NCBI RefSeq assembly: GCF_025151215.1
Contig: NZ_CP102286.1
Location: 3,844,001-3,908,000 of the forward strand
Length of the DNA stretch: 64,000 nucleotides
Origin: Parabacteroides merdae ATCC 43184
GTDB taxonomy: Bacteria; Bacteroidota; Bacteroidia; Bacteroidales; Tannerellaceae
Direction: 5' to 3'
Both the position numbers and the translations under genes were made by a program. The notes under the pieces are model-generated. The model was not told the DNA's origin and did no database searches. It saw only the letters and a list, made by a program, of their open reading frames with translations. The first letter of the stretch is position 1; each line of letters begins with the position of its first letter. Below are positions 18,709-28,759 of the stretch, piece after piece.

Positions 18709-20079
18709 ATGTCAAAATATTTGTCCATACTGTTTCTTTGTTGTCTTCCAACCTGGTTATGGGCGGGGGAGAATTATCGTTTTCGTGTCTATTTGAAAGA
18801 CAAAGGGGATGACGGCTTCCGGGTGGAGGAGCCCGAAGCCTATCTTTCCAGGCAAGCGATCGAGCGGAGGGCAAAAAATGATATCGCTGTGACGGATGCT
18901 GATTTTCCCATATCCCGGTCATATATTGCAATGTTGTCTGAGACAGGTGCGACCCCTGTTGTGCAAAGCAAATGGTTTGCGACTGTCGTGGTGGAAAGTC
19001 CCGATAGTACGGTGGCTGAACAGTTGCAACAGCTGGCAATTGTTGATTCCGTCAAGTGGATTTGGAAAGGGAACCTGCGGGTTCCGGCCGAGGAAAAGTG
19101 GGAAGATCGTTTTGTGTCGGAGGATGAACCGCTACATAATGAATATGGCTATTCCTATAAACAGATCAAGATGCTGAATGGTACTAAATTACATGAAGCA
19201 GGTTTTCGGGGTGAAGGAATGCGGGTGGCCGTAATTGATGCCGGTTTTATGAATGCGGATCGGGTGTCGGCTTTCGATTCGCTCAGGTTATTAGGAACGC
19301 ACAATGTCGTATTTCCTGGTAAAAGTGTGTTTGTCGGGGACGATCACGGGACAAAGGTCCTTTCCTGTCTCGCCGCCGATATTCCGGGTGTGATGGTCGG
19401 GACTGCCCCGAAAGCCTCTTACCTGTTGCTTAAGAGTGAGGACAGCGATTCCGAATATCCCGTCGAGGAAGACTATTGGACTGCCGCTGTTGAATATGCG
19501 GACAGTGCTGGTGTGGACGTGATCTCTTCGTCGCTTGGGTATTTTGCTTTTGATACGGATGAACTGTCGTACGACCAGGATGCCTTGGATGGTAGGACCG
19601 CTATGATCAGCCGAGCGGCTAACTTGGCTGCCGATAAAGGGATACTTGTCTTTTGCAGTGCCGGTAATGAAGGAAGCGGCGATTGGGAAAAGATCACGTT
19701 CCCATCAGACGCAGGCGGGATCTTTACGGTCGGTGCGATAGATGAAGATAAAAAGAAAAGCGGTTTCAGTTCCGTTGGCTTTACTGCCGACGGGCGTGTG
19801 AAACCGGATGCCGTAGCATTAGGTACGAGTAGCTGCGTAATTGGGCCGGACGGCAATGTCAGGTATGCGAACGGGACCTCTTTTGCCACGCCTATCCTTG
19901 CCGGGATGGGAGTTTGCCTTTGGCAATCATTGCCGTGGTTGAATAACAGGGAGATGATCGAACTGCTGCATCGCTCGTCCAGTCAATATAAACATCCGGA
20001 TACGGAGTTAGGATACGGTATTCCCGATTTCTATAAAGCATATAAGAAGGAAAGGAAAAATGGGGTACGGTCAAAATAA
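18709..20079 (+). CDS. S8-family subtilisin-like serine protease
   Basis: Exported serine protease. I start it at the ATG at 18709 because the longer frame runs back through a terminator. Signal peptide SKYLSILFLCCLPTWLWAG. Catalytic triad motifs are VAVIDAGF (Asp), GDDHGTKVLSCLAAD (His) and NGTSFATPILAG (Ser). A propeptide-like region lies before the Asp motif. 456 aa. No type IX secretion tail is visible. Its last 20 bases overlap xseA, so a protease gene leads a conserved repair/isoprenoid gene run. Confidence 0.93.
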   Translation: MSKYLSILFLCCLPTWLWAGENYRFRVYLKDKGDDGFRVEEPEAYLSRQAIERRAKNDIAVTDADFPISRSYIAMLSETGATPVVQSKWFATVVVESPDSTVAEQLQQLAIVDSVKWIWKGNLRVPAEEKWEDRFVSEDEPLHNEYGYSYKQIKMLNGTKLHEAGFRGEGMRVAVIDAGFMNADRVSAFDSLRLLGTHNVVFPGKSVFVGDDHGTKVLSCLAADIPGVMVGTAPKASYLLLKSEDSDSEYPVEEDYWTAAVEYADSAGVDVISSSLGYFAFDTDELSYDQDALDGRTAMISRAANLAADKGILVFCSAGNEGSGDWEKITFPSDAGGIFTVGAIDEDKKKSGFSSVGFTADGRVKPDAVALGTSSCVIGPDGNVRYANGTSFATPILAGMGVCLWQSLPWLNNREMIELLHRSSSQYKHPDTELGYGIPDFYKAYKKERKNGVRSK

Positions 20080-21397
20080 TCAGAATCAGGAGCGGCAGGC
20101 GTTTTCTTTGCTGGAGCTGAACAACCGGGTGAAAGGGGTTATCCTGAATGCATTCCCGGAGACGTGCTGGGTGCGTGCCGAGATGAGTGACGTGCGTACG
20201 AATGCAGCATCTGGGCATTGTTATCTGGAGTTTATCGAAAAGAACGCGATAACCGGCCAGCTGGTTGCAAAGGCACGCGGTTCCATCTGGGCGAAAACAT
20301 TCCGGATGCTGAAACCTTATTTTGAGATGGAAACCGGGCAGATATTTGCCTCCGGGTTGAAAGTATTGGTGAAAGTGTCGATCGAGTTTCACGAACTTTA
20401 CGGGTATAGCCTGACCGTGCTGGATATCGATCCGGCCTATACGTTGGGAGACATGATCCGGAAACGGATGGAAATCATCCGGCAATTGAAGGAAGAGGGC
20501 GTTTTCACACTGAATAAGGAATTGCCGTTGCCAACGTTGCCGAAGCGGATCGCTGTCATCACTTCGCCAACGGCTGCCGGATACGAAGACTTCCTGAACC
20601 AGTTGGCAAACAACAAGGCCGGCTATCCTTTCTATCCGAAACTGTTTCCGGCTCTTATGCAGGGCGAACGGACGGAAGAGTCCGTGATTGCGGCATTGGA
20701 CCGGGTGTACCGCCATGCCGACTGTTTCGATGTGGTCGTGATTATCCGGGGCGGTGGTGCTACTTCGGACCTGAATAGTTTTGATTCCTATCTCTTGGCG
20801 GCAAATTGTGCACAATTCCCGCTTCCTATTATAACCGGTATCGGGCATGAACGCGATGACACGATCTTGGATATGGTAGCTCATACACGGATGAAGACAC
20901 CGACGGCCGTAGCCGAGTTCCTGATCGGGCAGATGGACAAAGCTGCCGGGGAGGTGGAAGAGTTACAACAGGACGTTTGTTCGTTGGCAACTGAGATCCT
21001 GTCCAGGCAAAAGAACTTCCTGCAATCATTAGGAAGTCGTCTGCCTGTCCTGGCAATAAACCGGATCGAGCGGAATCGTTCGCTTCTCCAACGGATAGGT
21101 ATGCAATTGCCAACGGATGCCCATGCATTTCTAAACCAGTGGGCATCGAAGTTGGAAGCGATGCAGGTGCGTTTGGCAAACCGTGCGGAGAGTAGTTTGG
21201 CAGAGCGGAGCCGTTTTGTCCAGTTGACCGAACAGTTTATCAAGATGGCTTCTCCCGACTATGTATTGAAGCGGGGTTACAGTTTGACGCTGAAGGACGG
21301 CAAGATCATCAAACAGGCTGACGGACTGGTTGTCGGCGACGAATTGATAACCTGTTTTGCAGACGGTGAAGTACGTTCGAAAGTACTGAAGAAATAA
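20060..21397 (+). CDS. xseA: Exodeoxyribonuclease VII large subunit
   Basis: Catalytic large subunit of ExoVII, which degrades single-stranded DNA in mismatch and recombination repair. N-terminal OB-fold (FPETCWVRAEMSDVRTNAAS GHCYLEF), catalytic core with PKRIAVITSPTAAGYEDF, VVIIRGGGATSDLNSFDSY and ITGIGHERDDTILD, then a coiled-coil C-terminal region. 445 aa, normal. xseB follows 37 bp later. The short gap holds two copies of ATCATAAATCAAAAA. Confidence 0.95.
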   Translation: MGYGQNNQNQERQAFSLLELNNRVKGVILNAFPETCWVRAEMSDVRTNAASGHCYLEFIEKNAITGQLVAKARGSIWAKTFRMLKPYFEMETGQIFASGLKVLVKVSIEFHELYGYSLTVLDIDPAYTLGDMIRKRMEIIRQLKEEGVFTLNKELPLPTLPKRIAVITSPTAAGYEDFLNQLANNKAGYPFYPKLFPALMQGERTEESVIAALDRVYRHADCFDVVVIIRGGGATSDLNSFDSYLLAANCAQFPLPIITGIGHERDDTILDMVAHTRMKTPTAVAEFLIGQMDKAAGEVEELQQDVCSLATEILSRQKNFLQSLGSRLPVLAINRIERNRSLLQRIGMQLPTDAHAFLNQWASKLEAMQVRLANRAESSLAERSRFVQLTEQFIKMASPDYVLKRGYSLTLKDGKIIKQADGLVVGDELITCFADGEVRSKVLKK

Positions 21398-21434
21398 ATC
21401 ATAAATCAAAAATCATAAATCAAAAACCCCCATC

Positions 21435-21623
21435 ATGGCAGAAACATATAATGAAGCAGTAGAGAAACTCCGTAAGATCGTTGCCGATATAGAGAATGGC
21501 GATCTGGACGTTGATATTCTTTCTGAAAAGGTAAAGGAAGCGACCCGATTGATCAAATTGTGTAAGGAGAAACTTTACAAGGCAGACGAGGAGGTCAAGA
21601 AAGTTTTGGAGGAACTGGAATGA
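21435..21623 (+). CDS. xseB: Exodeoxyribonuclease VII small subunit
   Basis: 62-residue helical partner of XseA, with the typical pattern [20 protein letters not shown] followed by [16 protein letters not shown]. Overlaps ispD by 4 bases (ATGA). Confidence 0.93.
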   Translation: MAETYNEAVEKLRKIVADIENGDLDVDILSEKVKEATRLIKLCKEKLYKADEEVKKVLEELE

Positions 21624-22318
21624 TGAAGAGATATGTCTTGATAGTCGCCGGAGGTCGCGGGCTGCGTATGGGAAGCGACTTGCCGAAGCAGTTTATCCCG
21701 ATGGAAGGAAAGCCAGTCCTGATGCATACGTTGGAGGCTTTTCACCGCTGGGACGCGTCTGCCGGTCTGATCCTGGTGCTTCCGGAAGATCACCAACCTT
21801 ATTGGAAGATGCTTTGCCGGGAGATCGGTTGTAAGGTGCCGCACCGGATAGCGAACGGAGGTGAGACGCGTTTTCATTCCGTCCGGAACGGATTGCATTT
21901 CCTTTCGGATGAAATCGGAAATCTGTCTGGAGGGGATGAAAAGACGTGGGTCGCCGTTCATGATGGGGTCCGTCCTTTTGTCGCTCCCGAAGTTATCGAC
22001 CGGTGTTTTGCCGAGGCTGAAGTGTCGGGTGCTGCTATCCCGGTTGTGCCTGTGGTTGATTCTCTCCGCGAGTTTTCCGGCGGGTCGAGCCGTCCGGTCG
22101 ATCGTTCGCGTTATCAGGCGGTGCAAACCCCGCAGGTTTTCGATTATGATTTGCTTTTGAAAGCGTATGAACAGCCTTACTCAGAATTGTTTACCGACGA
22201 TGCTTCGGTTGTGGAGGCTTGGGGGCATACGGTCAAGACTGTTCCGGGAAACCGGGAAAATATAAAGATTACGACTCCGTTCGATCTGTTGGTGGCAAAG
22301 GCGCTGCTTGCAAAATAA
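21620..22318 (+). CDS. ispD: 2-C-methyl-D-erythritol 4-phosphate cytidylyltransferase
   Basis: MEP-pathway enzyme that joins CTP with MEP. The nucleotidyltransferase signature [19 protein letters not shown] is at the N-terminus. [11 protein letters not shown] and a [18 protein letters not shown] region near the end complete the fold. 232 aa, normal. Cytoplasmic. Starts within the xseB stop codon. Confidence 0.94.
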   Translation: MMKRYVLIVAGGRGLRMGSDLPKQFIPMEGKPVLMHTLEAFHRWDASAGLILVLPEDHQPYWKMLCREIGCKVPHRIANGGETRFHSVRNGLHFLSDEIGNLSGGDEKTWVAVHDGVRPFVAPEVIDRCFAEAEVSGAAIPVVPVVDSLREFSGGSSRPVDRSRYQAVQTPQVFDYDLLLKAYEQPYSELFTDDASVVEAWGHTVKTVPGNRENIKITTPFDLLVAKALLAK

Positions 22319-22328
22319 ATATTTGTAT

Positions 22329-24425
22329 ATGCTCGATCTCGACAAACGTTCCATCATGTATCTGCCGGGCGTCGGCCCGAAAAAGGCGGAGATATTGCAG
22401 AAGGAAGCCGGTATTTCTTCGTATGAAGACATGCTGTTCTACTTTCCGTACAAATACATTGACCGTAGTCGTTTCTACAAGGTGGCAGAAGTGACCGGGG
22501 ATATGCCTTATATACAGATGAAAGGGCGTATCTTGTTTTTCGACACGGTAGGTGAAGGGCGTACAAGGCGGTTGATCGGGAAATTCACGGATGGGACGGG
22601 CACAATCGACTTGGTCTGGTTCAAAGGGATTAACTATGTTTTGGACAAGATCAAGACTGGCGTTGATTATATCGTATTTGGCAAACCGACCGAGTTCGGG
22701 CATATCTATAATATTCCCCATCCGGATATAGACCCTCTGGATCAAGCGGATAAGGTTGCCAACGGGCTGACACCGTTCTATAATACGTCCGAGAAGATGA
22801 AAAAGTCGTTCCTCAATTCGCGGGCGATTCAGAATTTGCAGTACACTTTGTTGAGCGGTTTGAACTGGACGTTGCCTGAAACTCTTCCTCCGGATGTCTT
22901 GAACCGTATCCGGATGATGTCGTTCCCGGAAGCGATACGGAATGTGCATTTTCCCGAATCGGTCGATAAATTGCGGAAAGCGCAATTGCGCCTTAAGTTT
23001 GACGAACTGTTTTTCATCCAGTTGAATATTCTCCGCACTTCCAACCTGCGCAAACTGAAGTTGAGAGGGATTGTCTTTCCTTCCGTTGGAGATTATTTCA
23101 ATACGTTCTATAAAGAATATCTACCTTTCGAACTGACGAATGCGCAGAAACGTGTTGTTCGTGAGATTCGTGCCGATATGGGAAGCGGGCGTCAGATGAA
23201 TCGCCTTTTGCAGGGAGATGTGGGAAGCGGGAAGACTTTGGTCGCTTTGCTCTCCATGCTGTTGGCGGTCGATAACCATTGCCAGGCTTGTATGATGGCG
23301 CCGACGGAGATTCTGGCAACCCAGCATTATGCGACAGTCATGGGGTTCCTGAAAGATATGGATATAAAAGTGGCCTTGCTGACCGGCTCAACGAAAAAGA
23401 AGGAGCGGAATAAGATATTGCCGGCTATCGCGAGCGGGGAGATCCAACTCGTGATCGGGACACATGCTTTGATTGAAGAAACAGTTGTCTTCTCCTCTCT
23501 CGGTCTGGCGATTATAGACGAACAGCACCGCTTCGGGGTGGAACAGCGTTCTCGGTTGTGGACGAAAAATGCGGTTGTCCCTCATGTCCTGGTGATGACC
23601 GCGACACCTATTCCCCGTACGCTTGCCATGACTTTATACGGCGATCTGGACGTCTCGGTGATCGATGAGTTGCCACCCGGACGCAAACCGATCCAGACCG
23701 TGCACCGCTATGATAACAAGAAAGCGCAACTTTACGACTTTCTCCGTAAGGAAATCGGACAGGGCCGGCAGGTCTATGTCGTTTATCCTTTGATCGAAGG
23801 CAGTGAGAAGTTGGATTATAAGAACTTGGAAGAGGGGTTCGAGACATTCAAAGAAGTTTTCCCTGAATATAAGGTATGTATGGTTCACGGAAAGATGAAA
23901 GCGGCCGACAAAGAGGCGGAAATGCAGAAGTTTATTTCCGGCGAGGCGCAGATATTGATGGCGACGACCGTGATAGAGGTTGGCGTGAACGTGCCGAACG
24001 CTTCCGTGATGGTCATCGAAAGCGCCGAACGTTTCGGTCTTTCCCAGTTGCATCAGCTTCGTGGACGGGTGGGACGTGGAGCGGAGCAGTCATATTGTGT
24101 GCTTGTCTCTTCCTATAAACTGAGCAACGAGACACGCAAGCGCTTGGAAATAATGGTGAGCAGCAATAACGGATTTGAGATTGCCGAGGCCGATTTGCGT
24201 CTGCGGGGCCATGGTGATCTGGAAGGGACGCGTCAGAGCGGAGAAGGGATAGACCTTAAGATCGCGAACTTGGCAGCCGATGGACAAATCCTTCAGTATG
24301 CGCGTGATATAGCTCAGGATGTTTTGAACGAAGACCCCGATTTGTTATCCGAACCTAATCGGATATTGAACGAACGCCTGAAAACTCTCTTCGCAAAGAA
24401 GGTAAACTGGGGAATGATCAGCTAA
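22329..24425 (+). CDS. recG: ATP-dependent DNA helicase RecG
   Basis: Branch-migrating helicase that remodels stalled forks and Holliday junctions. N-terminal wedge/OB region (YLPGVGPKKAEILQKE; MKGRILFFDTVGEGRTRR), Walker A QGDVGSGKT, DEQH box IIDEQHRFGVEQR, motif III MTATPIPRTLAMTLYGDLD, and C-terminal motifs including SQLHQLRGRVGRGAEQSYC. I use the ATG at 22329 (698 aa) rather than the in-frame TTG at 22308 inside ispD. Last gene of the subtilase-recG run. Confidence 0.96.
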   Translation: MLDLDKRSIMYLPGVGPKKAEILQKEAGISSYEDMLFYFPYKYIDRSRFYKVAEVTGDMPYIQMKGRILFFDTVGEGRTRRLIGKFTDGTGTIDLVWFKGINYVLDKIKTGVDYIVFGKPTEFGHIYNIPHPDIDPLDQADKVANGLTPFYNTSEKMKKSFLNSRAIQNLQYTLLSGLNWTLPETLPPDVLNRIRMMSFPEAIRNVHFPESVDKLRKAQLRLKFDELFFIQLNILRTSNLRKLKLRGIVFPSVGDYFNTFYKEYLPFELTNAQKRVVREIRADMGSGRQMNRLLQGDVGSGKTLVALLSMLLAVDNHCQACMMAPTEILATQHYATVMGFLKDMDIKVALLTGSTKKKERNKILPAIASGEIQLVIGTHALIEETVVFSSLGLAIIDEQHRFGVEQRSRLWTKNAVVPHVLVMTATPIPRTLAMTLYGDLDVSVIDELPPGRKPIQTVHRYDNKKAQLYDFLRKEIGQGRQVYVVYPLIEGSEKLDYKNLEEGFETFKEVFPEYKVCMVHGKMKAADKEAEMQKFISGEAQILMATTVIEVGVNVPNASVMVIESAERFGLSQLHQLRGRVGRGAEQSYCVLVSSYKLSNETRKRLEIMVSSNNGFEIAEADLRLRGHGDLEGTRQSGEGIDLKIANLAADGQILQYARDIAQDVLNEDPDLLSEPNRILNERLKTLFAKKVNWGMIS

Positions 24426-24636
24426 TATGTTGTGAAACATGTTTTGTTTTAATTGTGTGTAAATCAAAGGGTAAAAAGTTCGCTTTTGCTTTTCTTTGGT
24501 TTCATTGCGGAAATTTTTCGTTATTGAATTTTGCCGGCTTATCCAAAATTACGAACTTTGACGAGATAACGGTGGAATAAACCATTCTATATCATGATTT
24601 TTCATCGTGAAATTACTGTCGAAAGTGATAAGAATA

Positions 24637-25881
24637 ATGAAGATACGAGCATTACTGTTTATTTGTTGTACCACTATTCTGGTATCAGCTGTTGAAGCTA
24701 AGATAAAAGAAGATGAAGGAGCTCCGAAGCAAATCGTTCATATTGAAAAGATGGATAAGCGTGTTTCCGAATTGATGGCAGACCGTGTTAATATCCGGAA
24801 GAATATGGAACTGAAGGAACTTGCGACCCTCAGCGAGATCGAAATGGAAGAAAAGGAGAACTTGATGTTTCCCGCTGATGAATTGTACGGGTCCAATTGG
24901 GAGAACCGTTGGGTTGATCCGTTTCGGGGAGCTGCGAAGGTCAATTTTCCGGATTCGTTTGCGATAGACTGTTCCTCCTTTGTCTATCCTATCGCCATTG
25001 ATTCTATGGCAAGGATCACCTCTAAATATGGTCCCCGTCGTCGTCGTATGCATAAAGGAATAGATTTGAAGGTGTTGAAGGGCGATACGATCCGTGCCGC
25101 TTTTAACGGTAAGGTTCGTATCAAGGCTTTCGAACGTCGCGGATATGGCTATTACGTGGTGCTTCGTCATCCGAATGGATTGGAAACGATCTATGGACAT
25201 TTGTCTAAGATTTTGGTTGAAGAAAACCAGATCGTACGTGCAGGCGAGACGATCGGATTAGGCGGTAACACGGGACGATCTACCGGTTCTCATCTCCACT
25301 TTGAAACCCGCTTTTTAGGACAAGCCATTAATCCGGCTGAAATCATTGACTTCGAAAATGGCGTCCCTCATCAGGATACTTATGTTTTCCATAACGTAAA
25401 AATCAACGGGCGCAGAAGCAATATCTATACTTCTTCTTCCGATCGGCTGGTTTATCATCGTGTGAAATCGGGTGATACGTTGGGCAAGATTGCCCGAATA
25501 TATGGAACCAGCGTGAATGAATTGTGTCGTCTGAACGGTCTGAAAAGCACGTCTGTCTTGCGGATCGGACAGTCTATTCGTTGCAGTGCCGGCGCGGTCA
25601 CCTCTGCTAAAGCCGGAACGTCGAAACCGGCTGCTTCTGCTAGCGTAAAGCAAACCGTGAAGACTACGGTCGCGGCAGATGCTGCAGCTGTCGCTTCTAT
25701 CAACCAGACTTCTGATGCCGGGCGGCAAGAGGCTACTCCGGTTTACCATCGTGTGAAATCAGGCGATACGTTGGGGGCTATTGCCGCTAAATATGGTACG
25801 ACAGTCTCTAAGCTTTGTGAATTGAATGGCATTACGAAAACGACGATTCTGAAATTGGGCCGTTCGCTTCGCTGTTCTTGA
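24637..25881 (+). CDS. M23-family peptidoglycan endopeptidase with two LysM domains
   Basis: Exported cell-wall hydrolase or amidase activator of the lysostaphin/NlpD type. Signal peptide KIRALLFICCTTILVSAVEA. M23 domain (about residues 110-235) with RRMHKGIDLKV, the YYVVLRHPNGLETIYGHLS strand and GRSTGSHLHFETR, giving the zinc/catalytic His and Asp positions. Two LysM repeats follow, each starting YHRVKSGDTLG, separated by an Ala/Thr/Ser-rich linker. A GTG at 24607 would add 10 residues. Followed by a terminator. Confidence 0.92.
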   Translation: MKIRALLFICCTTILVSAVEAKIKEDEGAPKQIVHIEKMDKRVSELMADRVNIRKNMELKELATLSEIEMEEKENLMFPADELYGSNWENRWVDPFRGAAKVNFPDSFAIDCSSFVYPIAIDSMARITSKYGPRRRRMHKGIDLKVLKGDTIRAAFNGKVRIKAFERRGYGYYVVLRHPNGLETIYGHLSKILVEENQIVRAGETIGLGGNTGRSTGSHLHFETRFLGQAINPAEIIDFENGVPHQDTYVFHNVKINGRRSNIYTSSSDRLVYHRVKSGDTLGKIARIYGTSVNELCRLNGLKSTSVLRIGQSIRCSAGAVTSAKAGTSKPAASASVKQTVKTTVAADAAAVASINQTSDAGRQEATPVYHRVKSGDTLGAIAAKYGTTVSKLCELNGITKTTILKLGRSLRCS

Positions 25882-25907
25882 TTAAGAGTTGGCTGATATG
25901 ATATAAA

Positions 25908-25946
25908 GGGCTATTCGTTATGTGCATACGGATGGCTCTTTTTATT
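25908..25946 (+). terminator. Terminator after the M23/LysM gene
   Basis: GGGCTATTCGT can pair, with G-U pairs, with ACGGATGGCTC (about 25935-25945), followed by a T run. Confidence 0.65.
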
Positions 25947-25967
25947 TCCGGCTAAAGTAGCCTCTCT

Positions 25968-25999
25968 TTTGGTCAGATATGGATTTATCCGTATCTTTG
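25968..25999 (+). promoter_or_regulatory. Promoter for the DUF1599 gene
   Basis: TTTG (25968-25971) and TATCTTTG (25992-25999) are separated by exactly 20 bp, matching the Bacteroidetes -33/-7 consensus. Confidence 0.8.
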
Positions 26000-26023
26000 T
26001 ACGGATGTAAATGCTAAGAAAGT

Positions 26024-26581
26024 ATGGCTGATACGAAGGAACAATTCGAAAAAGTAATATCCCAATGCCGGGAACTGTTTGAAAAGAAGTTGAAAGATTA
26101 CGGTCCCTCGTGGCGAATCATGCGTCCGCAGTCGCTGACCGACCAGATATTTATTAAGGCAAACCGGATTCGCAGCCTTGAGATAAAAGGAGTGAGCATG
26201 GTGGATGAAGGTATCCGTCCTGAGTTTGTCGCAATCGTGAACTATGGGGTTATCGGCTTGATACAATTGGCAAAAGGATTTGCCGATACGACGGATATAA
26301 GCAATGAAGAAGCGCTGGCCTTGTATGATAAATACATCACGGCAACCAAAGAGCTGATGTATGCCAAGAACCATGATTACGGTGAGGCATGGCGCGGCAT
26401 GCGTATCAGTTCCTATACGGATCTGATCCTGATGAAACTTTATCGTACGAAGCAGATCGAGAGCCACGGAGGCAAGACGATCGTGTCCGAAGGCATCGAT
26501 GCCAACTATATGGACATGATCAACTATGCGTTATTCGGCCTAATCAAGCTGGAGTACGGAGAAGAAACAGTTGAAAATTGA
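26024..26581 (+). CDS. DUF1599 (nucleotide-modification-associated) tandem-domain protein
   Basis: 185-residue cytoplasmic protein made of two similar halves. Each half has a KDYGPSW/HDYGEAWR-type motif, a DQIFIKANRIR/DLILMKLYRTK-type motif and a VNYGVIGLIQL/INYALFGLIKL-type motif (about residues 1-90 and 95-175). The family has been linked computationally to nucleotide modification, but no reaction is established here. It is directly followed by a DoxX-like membrane protein gene, a common Bacteroidales order. Confidence 0.85.
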   Translation: MADTKEQFEKVISQCRELFEKKLKDYGPSWRIMRPQSLTDQIFIKANRIRSLEIKGVSMVDEGIRPEFVAIVNYGVIGLIQLAKGFADTTDISNEEALALYDKYITATKELMYAKNHDYGEAWRGMRISSYTDLILMKLYRTKQIESHGGKTIVSEGIDANYMDMINYALFGLIKLEYGEETVEN

Positions 26582-26590
26582 AAGTTGGAA

Positions 26591-27865
26591 GTGAAGAATA
26601 AGAATGCCGTTTTAAAGATATTGGCAGAATTGTGCCGCTTGCTGATCGGAGTTGTATTTATCTTCTCCGGTTTTGTCAAGGCGGTCGATCCGATGGGCGG
26701 GGCGATCAAGATCGGTGAATACCTGGCTTCCTTCGGACTGGATATGTTGCAGCCTTTTACGGTATTGTTGTCTTTCAACCTTTCGGCAATCGAGTTTGCG
26801 CTCGGTGTCTGTATGCTGCTGGGAGTGTACCGGCGGTATGTCTCTTTTCTTATCTTGATATTTATGGCGTTTATGACGCCGTTGACTTTGTATCTGGCCC
26901 TTTTCGATCCCGTATCGGATTGCGGTTGTTTTGGGGATGCGCTGGTGATCTCCAATTGGGAAACGTTCTTTAAGAATATCGTACTCTCTCTTGCCGCTAT
27001 TGTTACGTTTATTTATAACCAGCGCTTGTTCCAGTGCTTTACTTTCCGGGCATATTGGTTTGTCGCTTTGTATGCTTACCTGTTCGGTGTCGGTTTCGCT
27101 TATTATAATTACAATCATCTGCCTGTAATCGATTTCCGTCCGTATAAGATCGGTGCGAATATACCGAAGTTGATGGAAATGCCCGAAGAGGCTCCGCAGG
27201 ATGAATACAAGTACACGTTTGTGTATGAAAAAGACGGCGTGAAGAAAGAGTTTTCGCTTGAAGACTATCCGGCAAACGACAGTAGCTGGACATTTGTGGA
27301 TTCGAAGACGGAATTGGTCAAGAAGGGCTATCAGCCTCCTGTTGCCGCTTTCAATATTTACAATGGAAAGGGAGATGATGTGACGGAAGAGATCATCGGA
27401 AACCCCGGTCCGGTTTTGCTGCTTGTCGCTCCGAAGCTGGAAGAAGCGGACGACGAGCAGATGGATGAGATCAACGGCGTGTATGACTATGCGCTCGAAC
27501 ATGATATCCCGTTCTATTGCGTGACAGGTTCTTCGCCGGAGGCGATCGATACCTGGAGCGACAATACAGGGGCCGAATATCCTTTCCGGATGGCGGACGA
27601 GGTACTGCTTAAGACGATTATCCGTTCCAACCCCGGTCTGGTGCTGCTGAAAGGCGGTACGATACTGGGCAAATGGCACTACAACGATATTCCGGCTGAG
27701 GAAGAGGTCAAGGCGGTTATGGATCGCTGCTTGGACGAGAGCAATATAAAAAGTAAAGAAGATGGGACCCTTGCAACCAACCTATTGACTTTTACCGTAC
27801 CTTTGCTGCTTGTTTGGATGTATGACCTGCTGCGTTTCAGACGCAAACGGAAAGAAAAGAAATAA
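26591..27865 (+). CDS. DoxX-like membrane protein with C-terminal thioredoxin-like region
   Basis: About four N-terminal membrane helices of the DoxX/MauE type (LCRLLIGVVFIFSGFVKAVDP; CMLLGVYRRY) with a conserved Cys pair DCGCFGDA. A soluble, thioredoxin-like region without CXXC follows, then a final membrane segment near the C-terminus (TNLLTFTVPLLLVWMYDLL). It resembles the Bacteroides BT_3928-type proteins. The start is uncertain: GTG at 26591 or TTG at 26585, with no nearby ATG. The MauE/DoxX group often handles disulfide or quinone redox chemistry; the specific role is unknown. Confidence 0.85.
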   Translation: MKNKNAVLKILAELCRLLIGVVFIFSGFVKAVDPMGGAIKIGEYLASFGLDMLQPFTVLLSFNLSAIEFALGVCMLLGVYRRYVSFLILIFMAFMTPLTLYLALFDPVSDCGCFGDALVISNWETFFKNIVLSLAAIVTFIYNQRLFQCFTFRAYWFVALYAYLFGVGFAYYNYNHLPVIDFRPYKIGANIPKLMEMPEEAPQDEYKYTFVYEKDGVKKEFSLEDYPANDSSWTFVDSKTELVKKGYQPPVAAFNIYNGKGDDVTEEIIGNPGPVLLLVAPKLEEADDEQMDEINGVYDYALEHDIPFYCVTGSSPEAIDTWSDNTGAEYPFRMADEVLLKTIIRSNPGLVLLKGGTILGKWHYNDIPAEEEVKAVMDRCLDESNIKSKEDGTLATNLLTFTVPLLLVWMYDLLRFRRKRKEKK

Positions 27866-27897
27866 CTATTTGTATTACATATTTAATTAATTAAGTC

Positions 27898-28656
27898 ATG
27901 AGAAAGAATATTGTTGCAGGAAACTGGAAGATGAACACTACCCTTCCTGAAGGTCTTGCTTTGGCAAAAGGCTTGGATGAAGCTCTTAAAGGTAAAACTC
28001 CTAACTGTGATGTGATCATCGGTACTCCGTTCACTCACTTGGCAAGCGTTGCTGCTGCTATCGACACGAACAAGATCGGTGTTGCTGCTGAAAACTGCGC
28101 AGACAAGGAGAAAGGCGCTTACACTGGCGAAGTTTCTGCTGCTATGGTTGCTTCTACAGGTGCAAAATATGTGATCCTGGGCCACTCCGAAAGACGTGCT
28201 TACTATCACGAAACTCCGGAAATCCTGAAAACAAAGGTTGAATTGGCTTTGGCCAACGGTCTGACTCCGATCTTCTGTATCGGTGAAGTGCTGGAAGAAA
28301 GAGAAGCCGGCAAGCATTTCGAAGTGGTAGATGCTCAGATCAAGGGCTCTTTGTTCGACCTGTCTGCTGAAGACTTCGCTAAGATCGTTCTGGCTTATGA
28401 ACCGGTTTGGGCTATCGGTACAGGTAAAACCGCTACATCCGACCAGGCAGAAGAAATTCACGCTCATATCCGTGCTACTCTGGCTGCTAAATATGGTCAG
28501 GAAATCGCCGATAACTGCACGATCCTTTACGGTGGCAGCTGTAACGCAAGCAACGCTAAGGAACTGTTTGCTAAACCGAACGTAGACGGTGGCCTGATCG
28601 GCGGCGCTTCTTTGGCTGTCGATAAGTTCATGCCTATCATCGAAGCGTTTAATTAA
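27898..28656 (+). CDS. tpiA: Triosephosphate isomerase
   Basis: Glycolytic TIM-barrel enzyme interconverting DHAP and glyceraldehyde-3-phosphate. [13 protein letters not shown] (substrate Asn/Lys), VILGHSERR (catalytic His), [14 protein letters not shown] (catalytic Glu and loop 6) and [14 protein letters not shown] (phosphate loop) are all present. 252 aa. The codon bias is strong, as expected for a highly expressed gene. Confidence 0.98.
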   Translation: MRKNIVAGNWKMNTTLPEGLALAKGLDEALKGKTPNCDVIIGTPFTHLASVAAAIDTNKIGVAAENCADKEKGAYTGEVSAAMVASTGAKYVILGHSERRAYYHETPEILKTKVELALANGLTPIFCIGEVLEEREAGKHFEVVDAQIKGSLFDLSAEDFAKIVLAYEPVWAIGTGKTATSDQAEEIHAHIRATLAAKYGQEIADNCTILYGGSCNASNAKELFAKPNVDGGLIGGASLAVDKFMPIIEAFN

Positions 28657-28757
28657 TTGATAATTGGCAATTGGCAATTGACAATTATTCCGGGGAATTC
28701 ACCGGGGAGTATATTGTCAATTGTAATTGTCAATTGTCAATTGTCAACTGTCAATTG
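28657..28757. repeat. CAATTG-rich intergenic repeat
   Basis: Two blocks of TTGGCAATTGACAATT-type sequence and inverted TTGTCAATTGTCAACTG flank a CCGGGGAATTCACCGGGG core. Same family as at 9337-9442 and 61624-61706. Confidence 0.7.
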
Positions 28758-28759
28758 AT